Positions 1 to 11,800 of a DNA stretch of 64,000 nt are shown one piece after another. The translations under genes and the position numbers were made by a program. The first letter of the stretch is position 1. Every line of letters begins with the position of its first letter. This DNA comes from Spirodela intermedia (taxonomy: Eukaryota > Streptophyta > Magnoliopsida > Alismatales > Araceae), in assembly GCA_902729315.2 (NCBI GenBank), contig LR746281.1, positions 1,801,001 to 1,865,000 of the forward strand. Direction: 5' to 3'. The notes under the pieces are model-generated. The model was given only the letters and a program-made list of their open reading frames with translations, was not told the origin of the DNA and searched no databases.

Positions 1-284
1 GGCTAATGAGCCAGTCTTGTCTTATGGGCAGTCCCTGACTATGTGCAACGTTTCCTTCCCTCTTGTCGCCGCCAGCCCACTTTCTCTTTGTTTACAGTAA
101 CTAGTCTAGATGAATGAATGAGATTATTATCGCAGTCAAACAAAGCCGGAAAGAACAAAAACACCAAGGGGTTGTTTGGTAGATGTTGAAAGGTTCGTTC
201 CCGCCAATGGCAGGAAGAACAGCACCGAATGAAAGCTTGAGAGAGAGAGAGAGAGAGAGAGAGTCAGGGAGGGACGCCCCGTCG

Positions 285-2913
285 TCAGAGCTTGCTGCGG
301 GAGGTCCCCATGGCCCTCGCCTTATCCCTGAGGACGAATTTCTGCGTCTTCCCCGTGGAGGTCTTGGGGAGCTCCTCCACGAACACGACAGTCCTCGGCG
401 CCATGTACCGCGGCAGCCGCGACCTGCAGAAGGCGATGAGCTCATCCGCCCCCACCCGCGCCCTCTCCCTGAGCTTCACGAACGCGCACGGCGTCTCTCC
501 CCAGTGCTCGTCTGGTCGCCCCACCACGGCCGCCTCCAGCACCGCCGCGTGCCCGTACAGCGCCGCCTCCACCTCTATGGTGCTGATGTTCTCCCCGCCG
601 GAGATGATGATGTCCTTGGACCTGTCCTTGAGCTCGATGTACCCGTCGCTGTGCCGCACCGCCAGGTCCCCCGACCGGAGCCATCCGCCGGCAAAGGCCT
701 GCCTAGTTGCGCCGCCGTCCTTGTAGTAACCGCTCATCACCGTATTCCCCCTGAACATCACCTCTCCCATGGTCCTCCCATCCGCGGGGACGCTCTCCAT
801 GGTGGCGGGGTCCTTCACGTCCACCGCCTCCAGCGCGACGTGCTGCAGCCCCTGCCGGGCCTTCACCCTCGCCCGCTCCAGTGCCGGTAGCGCGTCCCAC
901 TCCGCCTTCCACGCGCAGACGGTGGCTCCCCCATAGGTCTCCGTCAGCCCGTACGAGTGCGTCACCTCGAAGCCAAGCTCCTCCATCTTGAACAACACCT
1001 CCGCCGGCGGCGGCGCTCCCCCAGTCACAACCCTCACCACCTTCCCGGTCGCCGGCGCCCTGTTCCTCCGCCGCTGCTCCGCCTCTGGCGAGTTGGCTAT
1101 CGTGTTCAGCACCGTCGGTGCGCCACCCATGTTCGTCACCCCGTGCTCGGCGATGGCGGCGAAGATGGCGCCGGCGGAGACCTGCCGGAGGCAGATACTG
1201 GTGCCGGCCTGCGCGGCGACGCCCCACGCCATGCACCACCCATTGCAGTGGAACATGGGTACCGTCCACAGGTATACCGGCGCGGCGGGGACGTTGCTGA
1301 AGAGGACGGCGGCGATGGCGTTCAGGTATGCGCCTCGGTGGCTGTAGACGACCCCCTTGGGGCTGGAGGTGGTGCCGGACGTGTAGTTCAGGGAGATCGG
1401 GTCGCACTCCTCCGCCGGCCACCGGATCTCGAAGTTAGGATTCGCTCGCCGGAGGAGATCCTCGTATTCCAGGCTCCCCGGAGAGTCGCCGGCGGAGGGA
1501 AACTCCGATATGACCACCAGGAGGGGTGGAGGCGCCTGGTTCGCCTCCGACATCAGCTTGAAGGATCCCATGGCGACCTCCAGGAACGGGTGGTCCACGA
1601 AGAAGACTCTGGCCCCCGAGTGCTTGAGGAGGACCGATAACGTGGCGGAGTCATGCCGCGTGTTCATCGTGCACAGGACCGCGCCGGCCATGGGAGCGCC
1701 GAAGTGGAGCTCGTACATCGCCGGAATATTTCGGGCCAGAACAGACACCTGAATCAAAAGTACAGACGACCAGGGATCACTGGAACTCAACCGAGGAAGA
1801 CGAAAGAGGAAGATTTCCCAAGCTTAAGATACGAGAAAAGGAAGGAAGATAAGTGCCCGGGCCACGGGCAAATACTCAAACAGGTTGCAGGCCAGAGTGA
1901 AAATCAGCAGAAACGAGGCGTAACTCAAGAAATTTGCATGTGAGGAGCAGTTTTGGTAAGAAAAATCCAGACAGAGGTGAACTCCAACCATCAAATCCAG
2001 ATGGTTCGAGTATGTATGAGATAATCCGCAGCTAAGTAAGATGGAACAAGTTCTTCTGGAACACAGGAAGGAGGGTTGGCGGTAACATGAATTGTTTCCA
2101 ATGGTGGTGCATGCTTCTACCATGTCTGCCGGTATGAGGTCAATCAATGGCTGAAAAAAATTAGGGAAGAACTGATGAAATTTACGTTCCTCTGTCCAGA
2201 TCAGATTATCACCTCCGAGACCGTGATTTCCTGCATGATCTTTGGTTGGATCGCAAAATATCGAAGGGAAATTGTAGAGTATTTTCAGCCCATCCCACCT
2301 CTGGATTCAGTGGAGTCACTGCAGAGCATCTTGCCAGCGGGTGATGAATGCGAGAAATAAAATATAAAGACCAAAAGGAAGCATATGAGACGAAATCCGA
2401 ATCAGAGATGAACTAAAAGGGTTGCAGGAAAATATGCCGGACAATCAAGACAATCACAAAAGAGATAAAGATCCATCATGCAGCCAAGATTATATCGGTC
2501 ACAAATTATGCGTAACCTGTGGGCTCCTCAGAAGATGAATAACTAAAAAATCTCATTAAAATCAACAAGAATGACGCTTCAGAAATCCACGGCGAGCCCG
2601 ACAACGAGATCGCTGAATGTGGGGAAGAAAAAATAAAAATCGCCCAGGAGACAACAACAACGGGATCTCACAAAAAAAAAAACCTAATGATCTACGAGGA
2701 TAAAAGGGAACTCACCACATCTCCGCGGACGACCCCCAGCTGAGCGAGGGCCGATGCCAGCCTCAGGCACCGGCCCCGCGTCTCCCTCCAGGTGAATCTC
2801 CTCGAGCCGTCGACGACCGCCGGCCGATCCGCGTACACCACCGCCGACCGCTCCAGGAAGCTGATCGGGGTCAGTGGGACATAGTTGGCGGAGCACCGGA
2901 TCGTCCCGTCCAT
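285..2913 (-). CDS. AAE: Peroxisomal acyl-activating enzyme (acyl-CoA synthetase), copy 1
   Basis: The gene has two coding exons, 2913-2716 (66 codons) and 1748-285, separated by a GT-AG intron of 967 bp; the protein is 553 aa, normal for the plant AAE1/AAE5/AAE6 group. It belongs to the ANL superfamily, which activates a carboxylic acid with ATP and then forms the CoA thioester. Visible motifs are the AMP-binding loop [11 protein letters not shown], the YGLTETYGG motif, [18 protein letters not shown] with the following SGGEN hinge region, and TGKTQK near the C-terminus with the expected catalytic lysine. The protein ends in SRSKL, a PTS1 signal, so it should act in peroxisomes. The start follows the family N-terminus [20 protein letters not shown]. 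The natural substrate (short-chain, branched or aromatic acid) cannot be read from the sequence. The second copy at 9040-10935 differs by 7 of 487 residues in exon 2 and 4 of 66 in exon 1. Confidence 0.93.
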
Positions 2914-4459
2914 CCTCTCTCCTCAGCTCTGCGCAGGGCTCAGCGGATGCCCCGCCGACTTGCAGAAGACTAGTCGACCGTCTCCGGTCTAGAAAAGTAC
3001 AAGTATTTCGCGGTATGTGCCGGCGGAAGTGGACGTCAAGCTGTCCAATTTGCCGTGACAGGGGGGGCATCGCACTGATGTGTGACGTTATGGAAATCGT
3101 CATCATCAATAATCACAGCCACGGGACTTTTCTTGGATTTTTGTAGTCACCGAAAAACCTTTAATTAAATAGAAAAAACTATATGGTCACCTCGAGGTGA
3201 TACAGACATGCATGGGGACTGGAGGAACGGTCTCTAAAACTTATGCAGCTGCTTAGACTAAAATAACCAATAATTTTAATCACCCGAGTATGGTTTTTAG
3301 TTGACTGTTTTATTAATCGCAAGTTCGCTCAGATAATGCTTGATTGAAGTTTTCTATCAAGATTGATTGGTTGACGCCGGTCGATCAGCAAGAATTAACT
3401 TGAACTAGCCAAAGTCCAGGTTAAAGTCCACCGCTGATGAAGAGGAGGCAGGCGAATTCCCCCGCTGATGCAAGATCAACGGTAAAGATCAAGAACCAGA
3501 GAGGAGTCCCCCAGTCTTCTTATAATTCAAACCATTCAATCACATTAATCTGACGACAAGAAGATGAAGATGAAGATGAAGATGAAGATGGTTTCAAATC
3601 TCTGCAAACTTTCGGTGATTTCCACGGTAACTAACATTATTCCGAAGGCGATTCAAGATCATTTAAAACCGACCCATCTGGGCAAGAGCACAATGAAAAC
3701 CGAGGAGATCTGAAGAAAATATACCTTGGGGTGAGAGATAAATCTGAGAGCAAAGAGAAGATGCATGTAGCCCTTAGTGGAGAAGGAACTCAACTGGTGC
3801 AGGCGGAAACGTCACGTCCAAGCCCGCCTCTCCCCTCGTTCCGATTGCTTGGATCTCACTTTAGGAAACCCTACAGGACGAGTACAGAGAAATAGAGAAC
3901 ATGTAGTTGTCAAGAAACCCCCTCTCCTGCTCTCTCTGGTTCATTTCCCGTCCAGGCATAAATCTCAAATTCCATGTTTCAGGTACCACGCTTTGCATTA
4001 GAGACTAGATAAGAAAAAATCGTCCTTGTTTTATCCTTTCTTCTTTCTTTCTTTCTTTCTTTCTTTTTTTCTTGTCATAATACTTCCAAGCGGTAGACTG
4101 TATTTATTTCTTGGGAAGCCATTGAAGGTCCAGGCTGTTAAATCGTATATTTATTTCAACAAAACTAGCGGCAAGAAGATGAAGAACATGCGCCACAAAT
4201 CCTCCAAATGAAACTAACAGTATACGCCTTACATGGTAAAATCAACTAACGATTAAAGCTTTTCTAAACAAGAATATTCAGTGCCTAAATTTTTTATATT
4301 TTAATTGATTTTATCTAAAGAAATAGCCTTTCCATCTGCTGTCGTATCTTCCACTCTCACATATTTCATCAATATTGGTATGGCGTGTATGAACCAGGCT
4401 AAATGGGATCCAATACAGAAATATGGTACATTATAAGCAAAAATAATATGGGACCCCAA
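2914..4459. other. Upstream region of acyl-activating enzyme copy 1
   Basis: No gene is seen here. The stretch is the 5' flank of the minus-strand gene ending at 2913 and aligns, with many indels, to 10936-12313 upstream of copy 2. Short open frames inside it have no recognisable motif. A T-rich CTTT-type run lies near 4040-4072. Confidence 0.6.
3561..3590. repeat. (GAAGAT)n minisatellite
   Basis: Five tandem GAAGAT-type units. The matching position of the duplicate copy (about 11468-11485) has no such run, so the expansion or its loss happened after the duplication. Confidence 0.85.
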
Positions 4460-4890
4460 TAACTGGGAGGAAGAAGAAAGAGGAAGATTTCCCAAGTTTT
4501 AGAGACGAGAACAGGAAGGAAGATAAATGTTCAGACAAACGAGCTGTATTTCAAGAAACTTGCATCTGAGGAGTAATTTTGTTCATAAAAATCTAGACAG
4601 GTGAACTCGAATCGTCAAATCCAAGACAAGGAGTTGTGAAAACTTACCCTCATTCTGACCAGGAGAAGTGCGCGATTAACTATTTTCCCCGGACAGGGAC
4701 AGTTCGACTATGTATGATATAGTCCGCAGGATGGAGATAGGGCTATGTAAGATGGAACAGGTTCATCTGGGAGAGATGAGGGTTGGCAGTAAAATTCATT
4801 GTTTCCAAGAGTGGTGCATGGTTTTGTCAGAAGAATGGTTGGGGTTTTGCAATATCAGCCGGTATAAGGTCAGTAAATGACTGTTTACTA
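4460..4890. repeat. Stranded relic of the acyl-activating-enzyme intron
   Basis: This stretch is a diverged copy of the intron of the gene at 285-2913 (about 1806-2160), in the same orientation but with no exon attached. Matching landmarks run in the same order: the gaggaagatttcccaag block (4481 here, 1808 there), the caagaaacttgcatctgag block, the ctagacag-gtgaactc block, the gtaagatggaacag block, and the gtttccaa-gtggtgcatg and gccggtat-aaggtca blocks. It starts exactly where the homology between the two large duplication copies ends. It is therefore likely a remnant of a further partial copy or of an unequal exchange. Confidence 0.75.
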
Positions 4891-5279
4891 CTAACACAGT
4901 GGAATCCAACTTCAACAAAGGAAAAAAGACGAACTTTGAAAGCACGCACGTAGCAGCAAGATACCTTAGAGAGATGATGCACCCATCATGGGTATATGTC
5001 CCTTGGACTGATAAAAGAAATTATGTTTCGAGTGTCCGGCCAAACATAATATAGAAGAAATGCCCAAGATTAAAATTTCTTTTACAATTAAAATGGCCGG
5101 ACACTCCAGACGCAACCTCCATCACGTATCATTTAACCTAAATAATCTTGTAGTAAACTCAAAATTTCAGTTTGAACGTGAAAATCTTGTCACAATACCC
5201 CCATACTGATTCTTATAAAATAAAGCCTCAGGTGATGCCTATTCAAATTATTAATATTAAGCTGTTACATATGAACAGT

Positions 5280-5425
5280 GTTTAACCTAATCTCAGGGTA
5301 GGGATTGGATGATTAGGGTGGTGAAAAGGGGGGGGTGCCACTTTTCCATGGAGAAGGGTTAAATTTTTTTCCATAGTTCGGATTCCGATTATGTATTTAA
5401 TTTTTCAATGTTAAAGTGGAGGAGA
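5280..5425 (+). repeat. Short dispersed repeat, unit 1 of 3
   Basis: It begins with gtttaacctaatc, followed by a ggatgattaggg block, a G-rich run, a ggagaagggtta block and catagttcg-gattccgatt. The same order of blocks recurs at 5448-5665 and 8417-8635. Nothing in it codes for protein, and I saw no terminal inverted repeat or clear target-site duplication. Confidence 0.7.
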
Positions 5426-5447
5426 CATTTGCTATTGGATGATGGGT

Positions 5448-5665
5448 GTTTAACCTAATCGTGGGATAGAGAGCGGATGATTAGGGAGAAAAAGGGCGAT
5501 GCCTTCCCATTCAGAAGGGCTGATTTTTTTTTCCCATAGTTCGATTCCGATTATGTCTCTTATCATTCTTTCAACGTAAATCTCATCTGCGTCATCATCG
5601 ATATGGCTCTTACATCTTAGATTGTCAGTTCTCTATTGCCCGTGAAATATTATGAGGTCTGTCCG
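5448..5665 (+). repeat. Short dispersed repeat, unit 2 of 3
   Basis: It shares the gtttaacctaatc start, gcggatgattaggg, agaagggctga and cgattccgattatg with unit 1. With unit 3 it also shares a longer 3' part (ttcaacgt-aatctc, catcatcgat and attgcccgtgaaatat). Units 1 and 2 lie only 22 bp apart, as a tandem pair. Confidence 0.75.
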
Positions 5666-6302
5666 GGCAAGGTAGTATGTTAGTTCTACTTCTATTCATA
5701 CTTTGGAGACAAGGTACAGAATTTCTTCAACTGATTAAATACAAAAAGGATTAAAAAAACCAACGGTGGGAAGAATTGAGACCCCTTTGAAACACTTAGT
5801 ATTTTCTACGGCGTCTTAATGGGTTTCTTCTTATGTCAACGGGTGAATCCAATGAAGCATTGGCATACGATCATCACTCATCTCGCTTGAGCGCGTGTTG
5901 CTAATCCACGGTGGTGTCACCGCTATTATAGCGGCCACATGGCCCCAAATCTTCTACCCTGGCGCACAGTTCCTCTCTCTATGACTGGTCAAAATCAATC
6001 AGGCCTCTCCCGGGGGGGGTGGGTCCCAACGGACTCTCATGCATATCTCCCTCTCTCTTTTGTCCCTCTCAACTCTTCCTCAATTTAAAGAGGATCGACG
6101 TAGGAAAGAGAGAAGAAAGGGAGTGAATCATGCAGGGGCTCGAGATTGTTTATGAAATAGGTGGGGGCCGTTGCGGCGATTGACACCCGCGGAAACCATC
6201 GACTAGGAAGCCTCCTGATAACGTATACTAGGAAACTCCTCCCATTCCTCTCTTCATCTCGCCTGACCGTCACACAGACAGATATTTACACATATTGACC
6301 GT

Positions 6303-6305
<3 letters not shown>

Positions 6306-6367
<62 letters not shown>
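6306..6367. repeat. (GA)n microsatellite in the LysM 5' region
   Basis: About 31 uninterrupted AG dinucleotides, lying 130-190 bp upstream of the chosen LysM start codon, so in its leader or core promoter. GA tracts of this kind are bound by plant BASIC PENTACYSTEINE factors; that they act here is inference. Confidence 0.95.
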
Positions 6368-6372
<5 letters not shown>

Positions 6373-6495
6373 ACTAAGGGAGGAGGATGGTTAATCTCGA
6401 TACCTTCTTCGATGCTTCCGGCGTCCTGGATCATAAAATGGTAACAGGAGCAACAAGTGCTTCAAGAGAAACGAAAGAAGGCAGTGAGGAGAAGG

Positions 6496-7878
6496 ATGAC
6501 ACGCTCCGCTGGCCCGATGGTTCTTCCACTCCCCCTGCTCTTCCTTTTCCTCCTCGTCTCTGCCTGCGTCGCTCAACCCCCTCCGAAATTCCGGTGCAGC
6601 TCCAAGTCCAACTGTCAGGCCTTGGCCGGGTACGTCCCCCCAAGGGAGATGACCTACGAGGCCGTCAGGGGGCTCTTTGATGTGGCTTCCTTCTACGACC
6701 TTTATGGAGCCAACGGCCTCAACGAAACCACCCCGACCTCGAACAAGATTCCCTCCAACACCACCGTCCGGATCCCCTTCACCTGCACCTGCGGTAACGG
6801 GACCGGCGTCTCCGAAAGGCGGCCGTTCTACGCTGTGAAGAATGGTGACTCCCTGCTGGCGATCGCCGGGGAGATATTTGGCGGTTTGGTGACCTTCCAG
6901 CAGATCGCCGCCGCGAACGGCGTAGCGAACGCCTCCCTGATCAACGCAGGGCAGCGGCTCTTCATCCCCCTCCCTTGCAGCTGTGATGATATCGACATTC
7001 ACACGATTCACCTCGCCCACGTAGTGAAGCAGGGGAGTACCCAGGCGGAAGTCTCCAGGGAGTTTGGGTTGTCGGAGGCGTCGCTTATCAGCCGCAACAG
7101 CATATCCGACCCCAAGAGCCTCCTCCCGGGCCAAGTCCTCGACGTTCCCCTAACCAGTAATTGTCATCTCTCTGGCTTCTTCTTCCTCTGAAAATTCCCT
7201 TCCCGACTGACCATGAGGATTGCGGCGGGCAGCTTGCTCCTCGTCCTCAATTCACCGGGATTCCCCCGACTATGGCCTGCTTGTCCCCAACGGTAGCTAC
7301 GCCTTGACTGCCGGCAACTGCATCAGGTGCACGTGCAACGAACAGTCGGCGGAGTGAGAACCTCTCACTCTCTTCTCCTTCCCCCGAATCAGCCTCCCGC
7401 ATTTCGGGCGTATGACCACTCCACCGCGATATTCTCGTCTGGTGCTTCTTGAGGCTGTGGTGCGTCACGGCTCCAGATTCGCTTCTCAACACAACTTTGC
7501 GTTGTAACCAGCAGCTCTGCAACTCAAATGAGTCTCCCGACCATCAGCAAGAGATTCAAATCCCTTACATCTCCGCATGTATGGTCACCTGGTGCTTCTA
7601 CGCCGGCTTCGACAGCGGAAAAATCTTGACCACCACCACTTCCAGTTCTACATGCGGTGAGCTGCACGACTCCGGGCCTCTTATGGCTGTTGATCTAGTG
7701 TCTCTTTGACTAAGATTCCGTAAGCCTATGGCAGCGGCGGATTGCCTTACTTTGTGCCTCTCTCTGGTCTTGGTTTCCGGAAGCTACCGGAACACCGTTG
7801 GCAGGGGGATCGGTGAAGCAGGAATTACCTGCGCGCTGGCCTCTCCTACTACTTCTGCTGCTCTTCGCCGTCCTCTAG
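6496..7878 (+). CDS. LysM-domain GPI-anchored protein, LYM2/CEBiP type
   Basis: The model joins exons 6496-7156, 7233-7353, 7454-7656 and 7715-7878 (382 aa). The open frame upstream of 6496 has only a GTG, so the ATG at 6496 is preferred. The product starts with a signal peptide (hydrophobic residues about 8-26), followed by a Cys-rich region and CTC and CSC motifs. LysM repeats lie at about 111-160 and 173-220, the second ending in GQVLDVPL as in LYM2/CEBiP. Next comes the family block LLVPNGSYALTAGNC with CxC cysteines, and finally a hydrophobic tail (WPLLLLLLFAVL) expected to be exchanged for a GPI anchor. Such proteins bind chitin oligomers at the plasma membrane in immunity. The last two introns are short (100 and 58 bp) and the final junction is the weakest part of the model. 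The gene lies alone between the two acyl-activating-enzyme copies, on the other strand. Confidence 0.82.
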
Positions 7879-8878
7879 GGCTGCGGCGAAGGGCGACGCC
7901 TCGCCCATCAACGTGACTGATTAAAGGTTGTTTTTCTGTTCTTTGTAGGCCCGACCTTCTGCTTCTTTTTCTTCAACCTTTGCTACGATTTGTTCTGATG
8001 CAGGTCTACCCGCTTTCAAGACAAACCGTACGGCTTCTGGATTGACTAAATTGTCTTCTCTCATGTTGTTCCTCCGATTGCATAGAGTCCCATACTACTG
8101 TAAAAGAACTTTATCATTATGAAGATGTGAAATCTTAGCGCAGTAACTACTCAAAGAGTTCCATTCTACTGTAATATTTTCACATAATATGCCGGCTTTT
8201 ATAGAACTCAACAACTCAGTTTGAACAGGAGAATCTCAAATGATACCGATTGTTTTTCTACACCCAATACTCATCAATTTTAAGCTAGATCACTGTTACA
8301 CTTGAGCTTTGGATTCGTCAGAGCACATGGTGCAGTACTCAGGCCAGTGGCTGATCAAGCTCTTTTATGTTGGTCTCTTGTCAAGTGGGGGACACGTTTG
8401 GTACTGGATGACGGGGGTTTAACCTAATCTTAGGTCAGGGATTGGATGATTAGGACCAAAAAAGCTGCCTCTTTTCGTTGGAGAAGGGCTAATTTCAGAT
8501 TCATATTGTCTCTTCTATCCTTCTTCTTCCCTTGATTTTTTTTCAACGTGAATCTCGTGTGCATCGTCATCGATGTATCTCGTTCATCTTAAATTCTCAA
8601 TTGTCTATTGCCCGTGAAATATTTATGAGGTATATTAAGTCGCCTTATGACCACCGGCCGTACAGACATGCATACAAGAAGAGTGTAGATAAGAGGTCAA
8701 CGGTATTGACCCAATAAACTCGGTGACGAGCGTCGTAAATTCCCTTGGTAGACAGCACCTGTGATCGTCGCGCATTTTGACTTTTCATTCGTCGGGTCTA
8801 CGTGTTGAAAGATTTCTTATGATCCTCAGTTGCATCGCCAAACATGGACTGAGTTGGAACTAATGTCTATGAATCGAT
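7879..8878. other. Spacer between the LysM gene and the second acyl-activating enzyme
   Basis: This holds the 3' flank of the LysM gene. It includes an AT-rich piece (about 8200-8240) resembling 5165-5200 and the third copy of the short repeat (8417-8635). No gene is recognised. Confidence 0.55.
8417..8635 (+). repeat. Short dispersed repeat, unit 3 of 3
   Basis: It has the same ordered blocks as the units at 5280 and 5448: gtttaacctaatc, gggattggatgattagg, ggagaagggcta, tttcaacgtgaatctcgt, catcgtcatcgat and attgcccgtgaaatat. It lies just before copy B of the large duplication, as units 1 and 2 lie beyond copy A. Confidence 0.75.
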
Positions 8879-11800
8879 GAGATTATTATCGCAGTCAAAC
8901 AAAGCCGGAAAGAACAAAAACACCAAGGGGTTGTTTGGTAGATGTTGAAAGGTTCGTTCCCGCTAATGGCAGGAAGAACAGCACCGAATGAAAGCTTGAG
9001 AGAGAGAGAGAGAGAGAGTCAGGGAGGGACGCCCCGTCGTCAGAGCTTGCTGCGGGAGGTCCCCATGGCCCTCGCCTTATCCCTGAGGACGAATTTCTGC
9101 GTCTTCCCCGTGGAGGTCTTGGGGAGCTCCTCCACGAACACGACAGTCCTCGGCGCCATGTACCGCGGCAGCCGCGACCTGCAGAAGGCGATGAGCTCAT
9201 CCGCCCCCACCCGCGCCCCCTCCCTGAGCTTCACGAACGCGCACGGCGTCTCTCCCCAGTGCTCGTCTGGTCGCCCCACCACGGCCGCCTCCAGCACCGC
9301 CGCGTGCCCGTACAGCGCCGCCTCCACCTCTATGGTGCTGATGTTCTCCCCGCCGGAGATGATGATGTCCTTGGACCTGTCCTTGAGCTCGATGTACCCG
9401 TCGCTGTGCCGCACCGCCAGGTCCCCCGACCGGAGCCATCCGCCGGCAAAGGCCTGCCTAGTTGCGCCGCCGTCCTTGTAGTAACCGCTCATCACCGTAT
9501 TCCCCCTGAACATCACCTCTCCCATGGTCCTCCCATCCGCGGGGACGCTCTCCATGGTGGTGGGGTCCTTCACGTCCACCGCCTCCAGCGCGACGTGCTG
9601 CAGCCCCTGCCGGACCTTCACCCTCGCCCGCTCCAGTGCCGGTAGCGCGTCCCACTCCGCCTTCCACGCGCAGACGGTGGCTCCCCCATAGGTCTCCGTC
9701 AGCCCGTACGAGTGCGTCACCTCGAAGCCAAGCTCCTCCATCTTGAACAACACCTCCGCCGGCGGCGGCGCTCCCCCAGTCACAACCCTCACCACCTTCC
9801 CGGTCGCCGGCGCCCTGTTCCTCCGCCGCTGCTCCGCCTCTGGCGAGTTGGCTATCGTGTTCAGCACCGTCGGTGCGCCACCCATGTTCGTCACCCCGTG
9901 CTCGGCGATGGCGGCGAAGATGGCGCCGGCGGAGACCTGCCGGAGGCAGATACTGGCGCCGGCCTGCGCGGCGACGCCCCACGCCATGCACCACCCATTG
10001 CAGTGGAACATGGGTACCGTCCACAGGTATACCGGCGCGGCGGGGACGTTGCTGAGGAGGACGGCGGCGATGGCCTTCAGGTACGCGCCTCGGTGGCTGT
10101 AGACGACCCCCTTGGGGCTGGAGGTGGTGCCGGACGTGTAGTTCAGGGAGATCGGGTCGCACTCCTCCGCCGGCCACCGGATCTCGAAGTTAGGATTCGC
10201 TCGCCGGAGGAGATCCTCGTATTCCAGGCTCCCCGGAGAGTCGCCGGCGGAGGGAAACTCCGATATGACCACCAGGAGGGGTGGAGGCGCCGGGTTCGCC
10301 TCCGACATCAGCTTGAAGGATCCCATGGCGACCTCCAGGAACGGGTGGTCCACGAAGAAGACTCTGGCCCCCGAGTGCTTGAGGAGGACCGATAACGTGG
10401 CGGAGTCATGCCGCGTGTTCATCGTGCACAGGACCGCGCCGGCCATGGGAGCGCCGAAGTGGAGCTCGTACATCGCCGGAATATTTCGGGCCAGAACAGA
10501 CACCTGAATCAAAAGAACAGACGACCAGGGATCACTGGAACTCAACCGAGGAAGACGAAAGAGGAAGATTTCCCAAGCTTAAGATACGAGAAAAGGAAGG
10601 AAGATAAGTGCCCGGGCCACGGGCAAATACTGAAACAGGTTGCAGGCCAGAGCTGGGACACAGGAAGGAGGTCTACCGCACTGAAAGGAACGACACTTCA
10701 GAAATCAACGGCGAGTCCGAGATAAAAGGGGACTCACCACATCTCCGCGGATGATCCCCAGCTGAGCGAGGGCCGATGCCAGCCTCAGGCACCGGCCCCG
10801 CGTCTCCCTCCAGGTGAACCTCCTCGAGCCGTCGACGAGCGCCGGCCGATCCGCGTGCACCACCGCCGAGCGCTCCAGGAAACTGATCGGGGTCAAGGGG
10901 ACGTAGTTAGCGGAGCACCGGATCGTCCCGTCCATCTTCTCCTCGGCTCTGCTCACGGGTCAGCGTATGCTCCGCCGGCTTGCGGAAGACCAGTCGGCCG
11001 TCTCCTGTCAATAAAAGTTCTCCACTTTTACCGTGACGAGGGGGATCGCAATGGTGTGTGACGTCATGGAAATCGTCATCATCTACTGTAATTGAGACAG
11101 ATTTTCGGATTTTTTTCTTTCAAAACAAAGTCACCGCAAAATCTTTCAATAAAGAAAATAATATATGGGGACAATGCAAAGTGGGGACAAGGGAACGATT
11201 TTTAACATAAGATATGTTAAAAATTTGATGCCTGATTTAGTATGAAAAAATTTGCAACATCTTTCTGTCAAGATAGATGGGTTGACTCCGGTCGATCGGC
11301 AGGAGTTGAACTGGTCAAAGTCCAGGTTAATGTCCGCTGTTGATGAAGAAGCAGGCCGAATCCCCCCCTGCGGCTGCAATGTCAATGGTAAAGATCAAGA
11401 ACCAGAGAGGAGTCCCACAGTCTTCCTATAATCCCAAACATTAAATCATCACATTAATCTGACGACAAGCAGATGAACGTGCTTTCAAATTTCTGTAAGC
11501 TTTTGGAGATCTCCATGCTAAGTAACACTATTCTGAAAGCGATTCAAGATTATTTAAAACCGACCCATCTGAACACGAGCATCATAAAAACCTAGGAGAT
11601 CAGTACGTTCAGAAATAAACCGGAGGGCAATCAGAAAAGGTATGAATCATTTAATGGTGAAGGAACTCAACTGGTGCTGTCGGACCCTCAGGAGTGACCA
11701 CACGTCGCCTCCAAGCCCGCCTCTCCCCTCGTTCTGATTGCCTGGACGTCACTTTAGGAAACCCAACACAACCCGTACAGGAAAATAGAAAACTAGTTAT

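Larger units (their letters stand above)
119..4460. repeat. Segmental duplication, copy A
   Basis: This block is repeated at about 8879-12313. It contains a complete acyl-activating-enzyme gene plus flanks on both sides. From 119 to about 1895 the two copies are almost identical. From about 2950 to 4460 (upstream of the gene) they are still clearly alignable but carry many substitutions and indels. Shared islands include the stretch around 3487-3560 (also 11394-11470) and the one around 3981-4060 (also 11871-11930). Copy A has two extra features that copy B lacks: a 967 bp intron (234 bp in B) and a run of GAAGAT units. Similarity stops abruptly near 4460. Confidence 0.9.
4891..6305. other. 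Intergenic spacer before the LysM gene
   Basis: No coding sequence is recognised. The stretch holds two copies of a short dispersed repeat (5280-5425 and 5448-5665) and AT-rich sequence. It ends at a long GA tract next to the LysM gene. Confidence 0.5.

Noticed and set aside
183-1640. Plus-strand open frames of up to 235 codons opposite the acyl-activating enzyme
   Set aside because: They are shadows of the GC-rich coding exon: Arg/Pro/His-rich, without motifs, and repeated in the same way opposite the second copy.
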